A stretch of DNA of 64,000 nt from Branchiostoma lanceolatum (Eukaryota; Chordata; Leptocardii; Amphioxiformes; Branchiostomatidae). Both the position numbers and the translations under genes were made by a program. The notes beneath the pieces are model-generated. The model saw only the letters and a list, made by a program, of their open reading frames with translations, searched no databases and was not told the DNA's origin. This document shows positions 46,750 through 57,008 of this stretch, in pieces. The DNA lies in assembly GCF_035083965.1 (NCBI RefSeq), contig NC_089727.1, positions 7,383,501 through 7,447,500 of the forward strand, in the 5' to 3' direction. Within the stretch, counting starts at the first letter, position 1; every line of letters starts with the position of its first letter.

Positions 46750-49293
46750 ATGGGGAAAAAGCTGAGACACCTGCTGATTTTCCTTCTCATCATCATGAAG
46801 AAGCCCAACTTTCTGGAAGCTGGACATCGATGCAAATGTTCAATATCCTCACCCTGTAGAACCAATGCGCCTTTGGGGTTTTCACGACAGACTCCTTGTT
46901 GCGATTGCAACAGGCTGGGCCTCACCAACATCCCCCAGGACCTCCCAAAAAATATATCATTTTTATATTTCGGAAATAATCAGATGACCAGATTCCCAAA
47001 GAATCTTAGCAAATCCATAAGACACTTGGATCTGCAAAGCAATCGGATATCTTGTATTCAGACAGGAATACTCTCAAATCTACCACAGCTTGCAAAGTTG
47101 AATCTGTATAAAAATGGGATAACTAACATTAAGCCAGGTATATTCTCAAACCATGATAACCTTTTCCAGCTATTTTTGACTTCAAACCACATAACAGAAC
47201 TCCAAACGGGTACATTTACAAATCTAACCCACCTCGTAGTGTTGCATTTGGATCACAACCAGATAAAGGACATCCAGGCAGGTACATTCTTTAATCTACC
47301 CGTGCTATCTGTCGTGAACCTGTCCTCCAACCAAATCATTTCTATCCTGCCAGGTACATTCATTAATCTACTCAATTTAGGATTCTTGTGCCTGCGAGCA
47401 AACCAGATCTCAGTCCTTAACCTTTCTGCTTACGGCATGTTATCAGCAATCAAGAATATATACATTGACAATAACCCCTGGCAGTGTGATTGTAAGATGG
47501 TCCCCTTGAGGCGAAAAATGAACGGGTCTGATTCTTTCGTAAACAAGTTTACTTGTGCCCAACCTGACAACTTTCGTGGACAAAAGCTTAAAGATATTAG
47601 TCCCGAAGACCTGGTCTGTAACGAGACCGCCACATCAACACTAAGTCTGCCTGTTGATCTTCATACCTCATTCACATCATCTGCAGTGCCAACATCTTCT
47701 TCATCTGGCAACGCAGAAAGTAATAATAGCAGAGCAGCACATCCCTTTGGCTCCACATCTGCCACACAGCCCTTTGATAACCAAGTTGAAGGTGTTAATA
47801 ACAATGGCACTGCAAGTTTTCGCTCTCACTGGTACTTCAAAACCAATGCTGGTTCAACGGCACGTCCAAAACCGACAACCTTAACGGTCACTTCCGACAG
47901 TTCCCATGAATCTGATCCTATTTTCCCTCTCCCTGTTCTCATTGGCTTTATCACTGGTCCAACAGCTGTCATTGTCCTGATTGGCAGCATCATTCTCACA
48001 ATCTGGTACAAGAGGAGGACCAGGCATCCTCCTTCGGCCCCAAATCCCAATGTTGTTTGTAGCAACTCGAACTCCACAGCTGGTGTAACGACTAGCGGTC
48101 GTGATCAGACAAGGCAGAGTCACTCTCATTCTACACCCACTCAATCTTTGGATGTTAGAAATCTATCACATAATGCACTATCATCTGCCTTGCAACCAAA
48201 TCCTTTCTACGAAGATGTAGACACACAACCACAGGACCCAGCGTCTATAGAAATGACCAGTGGCCACGATCAGACAAGCCAGACTCAGGACACCACTGAA
48301 CTTAGTAACGCAAGCATCACAGTTACTGGAATGGTTAGCGGTCATGATCAGACAGCTCAGGGACAGTCTCAGGCTACCATTCAATCTCTGAAAGGTGGAA
48401 ATCTAAAACATGAAAAAGTGCTAGCTGCCTTAAAGCCAAATCCTATGTATGTTGTAACTGTGGGAACACCACCAAAGGACCCAGCACCTACCGGTGGTAA
48501 TGATCAGACAGGGCAGGGTCAGTCTCTGGCCATCACTCAATCCACCCCAAACACTACGGTAATGACTTGTGATCATGATGAGACAATGCAGGGCCAGTCT
48601 CATCCAACCACTCAGTCCTTGGAAGTTACAAATCTATCGTATAACACAGGGTTATCTGTTTCACAGCAAAATGGTCTGTATACTGGTGTGGGTTCACCGC
48701 CAAACAGTCCACTATCTAGAGGTCCAAACGGGAAACGTTATGAAAAAAATGCTCTTGAAGCTCAAAATCACATCAAATCCCCTAAGAATGAACCTCCAGA
48801 ACTTACCCCACCCGATACAAATTCTGATTCCCTGCCAGCAGTCTCAGAGCCTCACCTGTATGAAGATGTGGACTCACCACAAAATAAGCTGAAACTGAAA
48901 AGTACAGGTCAAATGCAGTTTCCTAAAAACAAGATCTTCGGAACAGCCAACAAAAACGAAGCCACTACAGATGAGCCTCCCCCACTACCCCCACCTCGTA
49001 AAGATGCCAGCACCTTGCAAGAGGTCTCAGAGCCTCACCTGTACGAAGATGTTGACTCACCACACAAACCGAAAGGTATAGGTCAAGTGCAGTCTGCTGA
49101 AAACAAGATCTTTGGAACAGGCAACAAAAACAAAACCACTACAAATGAGCCTCCCCCACTTCCCCCACCTCGTAAAGGTGCGTATACCCTGTTAGCTATC
49201 TCACAACCACACCTGTATGAAGGTGTGGACACGCTGCAAAAGAATTGCAAACCCAAAAATGCAGGTCTCAGGCAAATTGCTAAAAGTAATTAG
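46750..49293 (+). CDS. Single-pass LRR receptor with repeated YEDV / proline-rich cytoplasmic tail
   Basis: An 847-residue type I membrane protein in one exon. Signal peptide ~1-24 (LLIFLLIIM core), Cys-rich LRRNT ~28-55, about seven leucine-rich repeats ~66-235 of the type FxNLxxLxxLxLxxNxI, LRRCT ~243-290 (NNPWQCDCKM), Ser/Thr-rich stalk 291-390, TM ~394-418 followed by KRRTR. The tail (~419-847) has degenerate repeats DQTxQxQS, six Tyr motifs with Val at +3 (YEDV at 487, 704 and 764, YVVT/YTGV variants, YEGV at 823) and two PPPLPPPRK motifs (743-751, 801-809), typical SH2- and SH3-ligand patterns. No TIR domain, so not a Toll receptor. Such LRR plus signalling-tail receptors are plausible in innate immunity or adhesion, but the ligand is unknown. 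Stop TAA is followed by a decayed extra repeat. Start chosen for the signal peptide. Confidence 0.88.
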   Translation: MGKKLRHLLIFLLIIMKKPNFLEAGHRCKCSISSPCRTNAPLGFSRQTPCCDCNRLGLTNIPQDLPKNISFLYFGNNQMTRFPKNLSKSIRHLDLQSNRISCIQTGILSNLPQLAKLNLYKNGITNIKPGIFSNHDNLFQLFLTSNHITELQTGTFTNLTHLVVLHLDHNQIKDIQAGTFFNLPVLSVVNLSSNQIISILPGTFINLLNLGFLCLRANQISVLNLSAYGMLSAIKNIYIDNNPWQCDCKMVPLRRKMNGSDSFVNKFTCAQPDNFRGQKLKDISPEDLVCNETATSTLSLPVDLHTSFTSSAVPTSSSSGNAESNNSRAAHPFGSTSATQPFDNQVEGVNNNGTASFRSHWYFKTNAGSTARPKPTTLTVTSDSSHESDPIFPLPVLIGFITGPTAVIVLIGSIILTIWYKRRTRHPPSAPNPNVVCSNSNSTAGVTTSGRDQTRQSHSHSTPTQSLDVRNLSHNALSSALQPNPFYEDVDTQPQDPASIEMTSGHDQTSQTQDTTELSNASITVTGMVSGHDQTAQGQSQATIQSLKGGNLKHEKVLAALKPNPMYVVTVGTPPKDPAPTGGNDQTGQGQSLAITQSTPNTTVMTCDHDETMQGQSHPTTQSLEVTNLSYNTGLSVSQQNGLYTGVGSPPNSPLSRGPNGKRYEKNALEAQNHIKSPKNEPPELTPPDTNSDSLPAVSEPHLYEDVDSPQNKLKLKSTGQMQFPKNKIFGTANKNEATTDEPPPLPPPRKDASTLQEVSEPHLYEDVDSPHKPKGIGQVQSAENKIFGTGNKNKTTTNEPPPLPPPRKGAYTLLAISQPHLYEGVDTLQKNCKPKNAGLRQIAKSN

Positions 49294-49296
49294 GCC

Positions 49297-49445
49297 ATTG
49301 GAACAGCCGACAAAATCGTACCCCCTGAAGATGAGCCTCCCCCACTTCCCCCATCCCGCAAAGGTGCTGATGCCTAGTTGCCATATGTCTCATAGCCTCA
49401 CCAGTATGAACATGTTGATTCACCACAAAAGAACCCCATACAGAA
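49297..49445 (+). pseudogene. Decayed extra tail repeat after the LRR receptor stop
   Basis: Read in the frame starting ggaacagccgac (49300), the sequence gives GTADK..., DEPPPLPPSRKGADA, then a stop, and QYEHVDSPQK after a second stop. This is one more unit of the tail repeat (GTxNK, PPPLPPPRK, HLYEDVDSP). It sits in another frame from the ORF end and carries stops. So the tail was probably longer in an ancestor or in paralogues. Confidence 0.75.
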
Positions 49446-50037
49446 GGGTGCTGGTCTAAGGAGGGTCCGGATTTTGGAAGTCAATCTATTGTCAACATAT
49501 GAAAGAATGAAAACGAACAATATGTATTTCGGCATACCATACTCTGCATGTTTGCATTTGTTCATCCTCCCTGACCACGTAGATTTAATACTGAAGGCAA
49601 CTTTTTTTGGCCAAACTTTTTTTTCATTCGCACGCTCGCATCAGTTTTAATGGCCCCAGAGAATGTCATCCATATAATCAAATCAACATGGCCTAAGCTT
49701 ATAATACAAGTTGTTCAAAGTACAATGTATGAAAGTCTTAACTAAGCAGTTTATAGTAGTATTTCGTCATAAATCATGTAAAATACTCCTTATTCACCTG
49801 ATTTTTGTTAATAATATTCACCTTTACTTAGCTTTCTACGACACGACACTGTGGATATATGTATGCATTGCTAAAGCATATACTGCTGTAGTACTTTAAC
49901 AGTAGTCAGAATGAACCGGTATCTGAACTCTAGCATACCGTATCTAGATCTGACCCACATTATAAACCTTATGGACAGTGTCCTACTTTCTGTAAATATA
50001 GATTTTTTAAGTACAGACAAGAAGATAAAGCCGAAAC

Positions 50038-50043
50038 AATAAA
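50038..50043 (+). terminator. Candidate polyadenylation signal for the LRR receptor
   Basis: AATAAA about 745 bases after the stop codon, followed by a T/G-rich stretch (tcttttgtctgtcg). Confidence 0.45.
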
Positions 50044-50261
50044 TATGTCGATTTTATCTTTTGTCTGTCGCTTCTTTTCTGAATGACAGTCATACTTAAT
50101 GATATCGTACCAATACTATGCTGACTAAATCAGAAACAGTTTTAATCATTGTACATTGGTTTTAATTCAGTGGCAACAATGCGATATCCAATAAAGTCAT
50201 CTGGTATTGACCAGAATGCATAGTTGTTTATTTGAGAGTTTGAAAATCTGAATACGCGTGT

Positions 50262-50480
50262 GGCGTCTGTGTGGCATAGTGGCAGAGCATCCGGCTATGA
50301 ACCAATGAGACCGAGGTTCAATCCCCAGTGGAGTACCCAGACATGTCCGGACATGCACCCAGACGTTGTGCCCTTGGGAAAGGCACTTAACACATATCCA
50401 TGTCCTGAGCCCAGCAGTAGAGTTTCGGTTGGCGTTAGGAAGGGCATCCAGCCATAAAATCTCTTGCTACAAAAAAAACT
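50262..50480 (+). mobile_element. tRNA-derived SINE-like copy
   Basis: A-box-like tggcatagtggcagagc and B-box-like ggttcaatcc are 35-40 bases apart, followed by the tail block gttgtgcccttgggaaaggc. The same tail block and box order recur at 52888-53110 and, inverted, at 59690-59890, so this is a dispersed family and not a tRNA gene. Confidence 0.75.
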
Positions 50481-50874
50481 TGCTCTTGATGAGTTCTGGG
50501 TCTCCCCCATCCATTTGACCTGGTAGACAGTGATGATATTAATACATGGGTAAATCTTGCGATACCTCAGATATCCGTCATATTGTTGGCCTGCTAGCAT
50601 TTTTCGGTACGGTAACTTCCGGTTTTGTATCCGCAAAAATGGATAGAAATCAGGCTAATCTATGTATTTGATCAAATCTTTTCAAGTCAGCTATAGACAA
50701 GGAAACACACGTACATGTATAAGAGCGACTATGATAACAAAAAATTGACAAAAAATTATGACATTTTGCATGGCATTTCATGTTTTCCATCAATTGAAAA
50801 GAAACAGACAAAAACATGTAAACATCAAATGTAGCAGAAAAAGGATTTTCAAGAAAGGGCATGTGTCTGAATCC

Positions 50875-51331
50875 TTAAAGGGGCATATTGTGACATGAAA
50901 ATAAAACAAAATTCTTTGTTTTTGATTATTTTTCTACATCATTAGTTGAATCTACCTTATTACACTGCACAGCAATATTCATCACGTATGGATGCGACTT
51001 TGTAGTATCGTGCGAACGTCTTTAAAAAAATTATATACTCAATCCCCACCGCCGCTTGACTTGTCCGCCATTTTGTCGAACCATCGCCGAACACGCGATC
51101 GAACGTGCAATGGCATATTAACTTGCGGGACGCAAGTTAATATGTAAATGAACCAGATTTTACACGTTTTGCGTTTTTCGTCATTTATCAATGGTGGAAA
51201 TGTGATAAAATGACGGGTACATGTTGGAAATAAGTAACAAATAAGTTACAAATGTGAATCTTAGTGTAGATCTTTCAAATTCTTACTATTTGTAGTTTTT
51301 GTCCACCAGATTCTACAATATGCCCCTTTAA
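50875..51331. mobile_element. TIR element ~457 bp
   Basis: Left end ttaaaggggcatattgtg, right end ctacaatatgcccctttaa. Inside is a hairpin catattaacttgc / gcaagttaatatg (51114-51146). Its right end directly abuts, or shares one base with, the next element. Confidence 0.8.
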
Positions 51332-51538
51332 TCTCCAAGCAGATGTAGTGTTGGTCTGGGTTAGTATTTTATATAAATTTTTCAAAGCTTTTTATACCAA
51401 CTACATCTCCTTTTTATATCTCTTCCTGGTGGTTCGTATTTCTCCTAGAATTGGAAGAAGAAAAGAAAAGATTTTCTAAATGCCACAAAAACATGCGTGA
51501 AACATTGCAATGCCAGATCCTTATATCTGCTTGGAGAT
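51331..51538. mobile_element. MITE ~208 bp with atctccaagcagat ends
   Basis: Begins atctccaagcagatgtagt and ends atatctgcttggagat; the same family as 31050-31136. It ends only about 40 bases past the EXOSC8 stop, so it probably lies in the EXOSC8 3' UTR. Confidence 0.8.
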
Positions 51539-51580
51539 GAACATTCATAGCCTTTGGCCTACATATAAAGGCAAAGATAA

Positions 51581-54500
51581 CTATCTCTCCACACTGTTGA
51601 TGGTCTCATCGATGAGTTTCCTGACTTCCTCGGCCCTGGTGAGAGCCCTGTTGATACAGTCTTGTAGTCTACTCTCTGACAGAGCAGTGCCTCCTGAAAA
51701 ACACACCACAAGGTAAGGGGTCTCATTCACACAGTAAATATAGACAACTCAGTGAAAGTTCTGGTTATGTGACAGTGCTTCACATGTGGGTTGTGTCCTT
51801 GACTTTGAACATGAAGAGCCATACTTGTACAACTGTACGTGCAAGTCGCCTTGATGACTCCCAGCTACTTCTTGGGGAGTATAGAGTTGTAGGTACAGTA
51901 TGTGATACAGGGTAAGGGTTCTCATTTACAGTAAATATAGACTACTCAGGGAAAAATCCTGATTACAATACTTCACAGTCATGTGGATCATGTCCTTGAC
52001 TTCGAACATAAAAAGCTGTACTTTTACTACTGCATGCAAAAGTGATCTGGAACCAGTTTAGCTCACTGAAAAGCTACTCTTCTACTGGTTGTGACAGAGA
52101 AGACAGATGCTATATACAGTGTTTACAGGTCCACTGTACCGGGGAAATTCCCCTAGCTCTTTTCAACAAGTACAATGATGGTCACGGAAATGATGGCTGA
52201 ATAAATCACTTGGTTGTGTAAAAAGAGTCTTTTGATTCAAGTACAATAAAGAGTGGATCATTGCTTTACGTCCTGCCCTGAACTGACTTCAAACATCCTC
52301 CAAACTCCAAACATCATAACAGGATAATTACAATCCACAGATTTGTGTATTGGATAAACTCTTCCCCTTCTAAAGCTATTTAAACATCAAAACAGTTATT
52401 GCCACGGTAATCAAGGTAATAAGATACACAAGGTAACAGTTACTCAATCAACTGGATAGAATTGCTTGAGTAACTGTTATCTTGTGAATCAGTGCCACAC
52501 TCACCAGGTTTGTGCATGAGGCAGATCTTGTTGTCTTCTGTGGTGACTACGGTGAGAACACCTGTCGCTAAACACTCCTCCTCATTGGTCGGGTCGGTAA
52601 ACAGGTAGTGGCTGCATGGTCAGGTGACAAGAGTTAGCCAATCACATTGCAGGATTGGAAAATGACACCATTTCATTTTGTCTGTTCTAGTACTGAAAAC
52701 ACATCCAGTGTAGATACAAAGAGCCAGACCAGTATAACATGTGCTAGAAATATTTTTCAAAACATTGTTTTTCGAAGGTGCCTGAATGGCAAAGAAATTA
52801 TGTAGGTATAATTTTGAATTCAGAAAAGGGATTTTGATCCCTATTAAGTATTAAAATATCATTTTCGTTTTTATTTTCTGTCATTTTTTGATGTGGCATA
52901 ACAGCAGGGTTTTTGGCCCAGAACCCAGCTGTCCCAGGGTTGAATCCCCTGACACCACCGATGTTGTGCCCTTGGGAAAAGGCACTTTACGCGACTTTGC
53001 TCACTCCACCCAAGTGTAAAAACAGCCGGGTATATCGTGAGTGGGTCACGACACCAGCTGCCTGTGTCTCACGAGTATTGCATTGTTGCAATTCTAATAA
53101 AATCAAGATCAAATCAAATCAAATTTTTATCCAGGTTTACCCAGCTCAGTGATTAACCCTGTTTGCAGTGGGTCCCTGTGTCAAATAAGATAAAATTAAT
53201 AAGATACTTACTCATCAAACACACCGAATGTGGTGGCTACTGGACATTTCCTGATGTTGAGAGGCAACTTTTTCTCCATGTCAGTCTCAGGACTGCCAGT
53301 CTCCTCACTCACTGTTACCTCTGGGAGTAGGACTGGAAATGGTGCACAATTTAATTCACTCTAGGAGATCAGTACATTTGGGCTCTCACGCCACGTCAAG
53401 GCGGGAGGGTCGGGAGCCGATGTTCGGGCATCCCAGCGAGAGACAATTTAATTAACATTATTGAAAAAGTACATAGCTGAAAAATAGATCTTCCCATGAC
53501 TTCTTCCTTTTTGTACTGTACTGTAAATTCATTTACTTCCGTGGTGATTTTATTGCGCAGTACGAGGGAAAAGAAGATTTTTGCAGTGTTCTAATTTGGA
53601 GTTGAAACAATTCCGTTGTACAGCATTTACAAAAAGGAGACATATTTGCAGTGTTGTGAATTCATGATGGAAACGTCACCACAAACACTGCACAAATAAA
53701 ATCACTGCAAAAGTTGTAAGGTTCACTGTATGCAAGTCCAATCTTGATCCTTGATTTGTTTGTAAAATTTGTATATAAAATACACATGTAATGAAAAATT
53801 GATATAGAATACTGATAAAATACACACAAACATGAAATACTGAAAAAGACAAATATCTACACAATATGATTTGAATTAATATATATATTTGCCATTTCAA
53901 CAAGTACTGCATTTTTTCCTTGTTATTTTGAATAATATGAGAATGAAGTAAAAACACCTACCATTTTTGAGTGCAGCCAGTAACGAAATGACACAGGCGT
54001 CTACAACATTCCCATCATAGTCCAGACACATCATGTCACAGTACAGCACCCAGCATAGCTGTGCACAACACGGTATACAGGTATTATATGAACACTCAAA
54101 CAAAAATTACAACATATTCTATTAAGACTAGCTACTGTCTTTCTCAGCTGATCCTTAACGCCTGTCACACATAATTTAAATGCTGTCAAACTATCCTGGT
54201 GGTTTTGTTGTCGCAGTTTTCATTCTACCACAAATTCAAGTCTCCCTTGTATGACTACTACACTGAAGAATTCTTTCAACTGCAAATTACGACACAGCAA
54301 AAAGTTATTTTCCCTCGAGTTCCTACAGTGAAATAAAACTAATGCGGAGGTAAATGAATTTACAGTAGCCAACCATGGCCTCCCAAGTCTGACCTCTCCC
54401 AGCCATCTCGAGACCATTCTTGTGAGGTAGTCATATATGAGCAAGGTCATCTTTGGTTGGGAGTTGGTTGACAAGGTTGCCTACAAGGCTTAGTTTGGGA

Positions 54501-56622
54501 ACGGTCGGGAGCAAAGTCGTGGGAAGGCCTTATATGTGTGACAGGGGCCTGCGGTTGAGCAGGGTAGAGACATACACAGCAGGCTGAGGCTGAAAAACTC
54601 TGGTATTCTGGCTACACTTTGTCATGGATTTATGTTGACTGGCTTATGCAAAACATTTGTAGGAGAATTAAAAGCTGATACTGGTAGGTGTATATCGTAC
54701 AGTGGAGTAGTCATACTTTAGTACATATTTACCTTTCCCTCAACAATGCAAAGATCCTCCAATGCTACAACACCAGAACTGAAAAAAAGACAGAAACTTC
54801 AATGCCTTAAACCAAAAGAATGGAACCACTAAAATGTTGTAAAATCACTGAATTGATGACAATCTTGGTAGCAAGCAGAATGAGAGTCCAAGAAAGGAAA
54901 TGCTAATTATGAAAATAAGTTTAAAGGATTCTCACTTTTCAATGATGTCAGCCATTAGCTGGCTGACTACCTGGGCCTGTTCACTAGGGGGCCCAGGACG
55001 AAACCTTGGGGAACACAGGGGAGGAAGATCCACATTGGGCACTGGAAATGCAACGAAAGGAACATTTAGTCTTCATTCAAAGTAATCTTTCACAATAATA
55101 ACCACAAAGCACTTAAAACAGAATCGACTGATCTTGCTGAATTTCATCAACTGGTGAAAAGGAACTTCATGCAGAAAAAAAGTATTCAAACACCAAAAGA
55201 AGAATAAGGAGAAATATTCAAATAGTCTCTTTATAAAATCCCATTCACATGTGATGCTATACAAAATGATCTCTACTGTCTACAACCTACAAAATGATAA
55301 ACAGTGCCAAACTTACCTACAAATCCCTTCTTTGGCTCTTCTGCTGTTGGATTGCACAACTCCTGTAATAAAGTAGGTAGAATTCTGTAACTTTACAAAT
55401 AACATTAACCTTCTCCCTGCTGCCTAACTCTGTAACCAATAGATCTAGAGATTTGGCTGCCAAACAGCTACTTCAGTGTGCTTAAGGTTAAGAAACCTGA
55501 CAATTGCTGATGATATAGTAGTCACTGACACATTCTGACCCACACAACTATAATGACTTTGTATACTTACAGCTTTGATTCCACAAATCACTGTTGTGTT
55601 TCCAAGCTTCACCAGGGCAGAGCCTTCAGCTGTTGTTATGGACCCTGCAAAATATCATGAAGAAAAGTCACACACCAACGTTGAACATCAAATAGCAATG
55701 ATATTATCATCATCATTATTATTGAGAACAAATTAGGTCTAATATCGTATTTTGATATAATCTCATTTCTTGCTGACACTTCAAGAGGGTTTGCATGCCT
55801 TTTTCCCTGAAGCTATTTTCATTCACTGTTAATCATAACCGACCCGCTCTAACTCAGCGTTAAGCGCTGTCTGGAATTTATTCGTGATGCGTAATTGGTG
55901 GCTTTAATTCTACGTTAGCTTGTTACCTGCTATTTTGAATTCATCATAAGCATTTTATTGACAAACTCTTTGCATTGCGTAGTTGAATGCCCAAGAATTG
56001 TCGCCCCTCTTAAATTTACCGCTTTACTAGTAAAGTACGCATCACCCCATGCAGACCCTCCTTCCACAGGAAAGACCAAAGTGTCAATTGTTGGTTGTCA
56101 CACTTACCGATGTTAAGGGTTGTGTGTCTGATTTCTCCCAGTTCCCTCCCATCAGGCCGGACATCTTCTTTCTGGAGCAAAGTATATAACAGCATTATAC
56201 AATGCATGTGTAAAAATAGTGATTCAAAGTACCATGCAGCAGGTTTTTGTTTCAAATAATTTATGCAAATAATTTTTATGCATGCTCTGGAAAATTCGTC
56301 ACCGGACTATCAGTAACGACAGAGGGGCTTGTTGGTTACAGTTATAGATATACCATATGTGTGTAAATCCTTCTTATGTATGGATAATTTTCGTGATGAA
56401 ATTTGTGTGGGGAGGCAGCAGACGCATGTGGACGCATGTGGTCTTCCACACTTACGAGAAAACGGCGATAATACTCCACCGGCTGTGCTGTCCTGAAACA
56501 CAGATCGAAAGAAAACTCATAAATTAATGTTCAACTTCGTCATGTCGAAGTATAATCTAATACTTAACCCAAAATACAAATATTTTTATGGAAATATGCT
56601 CTTACTTGAAATCTGCCGCCAT
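51581..56622 (-). CDS. EXOSC8: Exosome complex component RRP43 (EXOSC8), 11 exons, complete
   Basis: RNase PH-like ring subunit of the RNA exosome, acting in nuclear and cytoplasmic 3'-5' RNA processing; catalytically inactive in animals. Exons: 56622-56606, 56492-56456, 56171-56108, 55644-55571, 55362-55317, 55041-54936, 54778-54733, 54058-53962, 53332-53212, 52611-52505, 51693-51581. All GT-AG, phases fit, 828 bases = 275 residues (human 276). Landmarks: [127 protein letters not shown]. The ATG exon is only 17 bases long and supported by the Met-Ala-Ala start shared with human. It lies head-to-head with ALG5. Confidence 0.95.
52427..52486. repeat. 60-bp hairpin in EXOSC8 intron 10
   Basis: cacaaggtaacagttactca pairs with tgagtaactgttatcttgtg around a loop of about 18 bases. 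It lies about 20 bases past the exon 10 donor (52504). Confidence 0.75.
52888..53110 (+). mobile_element. tRNA-derived SINE-like copy in EXOSC8 intron 9
   Basis: B-box-like gggttgaatcccc, then gttgtgcccttgggaaaagg and tcactccacccaagtgtaaa, matching 50262-50480 and the inverted copy at 59690-59890. The 3' end is an A/T-rich (caaat)n-like tail. Confidence 0.7.
53516..53733. repeat. Interspersed repeat with tactgtaaattcatttac / ttcactgta ends
   Basis: Non-coding repeat in EXOSC8 intron 8, related to the copies at 20818, 17500, 54190 and 61895 by the 'gtggt(g)atttta' and 'tttgcagtgtt' blocks. Confidence 0.5.
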
Positions 56623-57008
56623 TTTGGAAAGTTTCTGAGGGTATTTTTCTAAGCCACTTTATGATTGGCTGACTAAGGAACCCTTGTCCAATCACAAACT
56701 CTTTCTCTTTCGGGTTACGGTTGTGCAATAAATATCACCGAATTCTACGCCTTACATTCAGTAAAATATTTTACCAGGTAAATAGTCTAGGCTTTTGATA
56801 TACTTTTTTTTGAGAAAATGGACACTTTTTTGAAATACACAAAATGTCTTCATTTCGATAATTTCTATTTTACCATTGACTAGTGGCAATATAGATTTTT
56901 AAGAATCTATGCTTCTGGATAACATGCTATCTTCAGTACAAATCATATTTGTTGCAGGCACACGTCCCTCGCCAGCTGATCGGAAGACTACACAACCTGA
57001 CAAACAAA
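56623..57008. promoter_or_regulatory. Shared divergent promoter region of EXOSC8 and ALG5
   Basis: Only 386 bases separate the two start codons, which point away from each other. No TATA box at the expected places. CCAAT-type sequences are present in both orientations (gattggc at 56665-56671, ccaatc at 56690-56695). The bidirectional nature is inferred from layout and from the same arrangement in human. Confidence 0.65.

Noticed and set aside
46750-49293. Toll-like receptor assignment for the LRR gene
   Set aside because: The cytoplasmic tail has no TIR motifs; it is repeat-rich with Tyr and Pro motifs instead.
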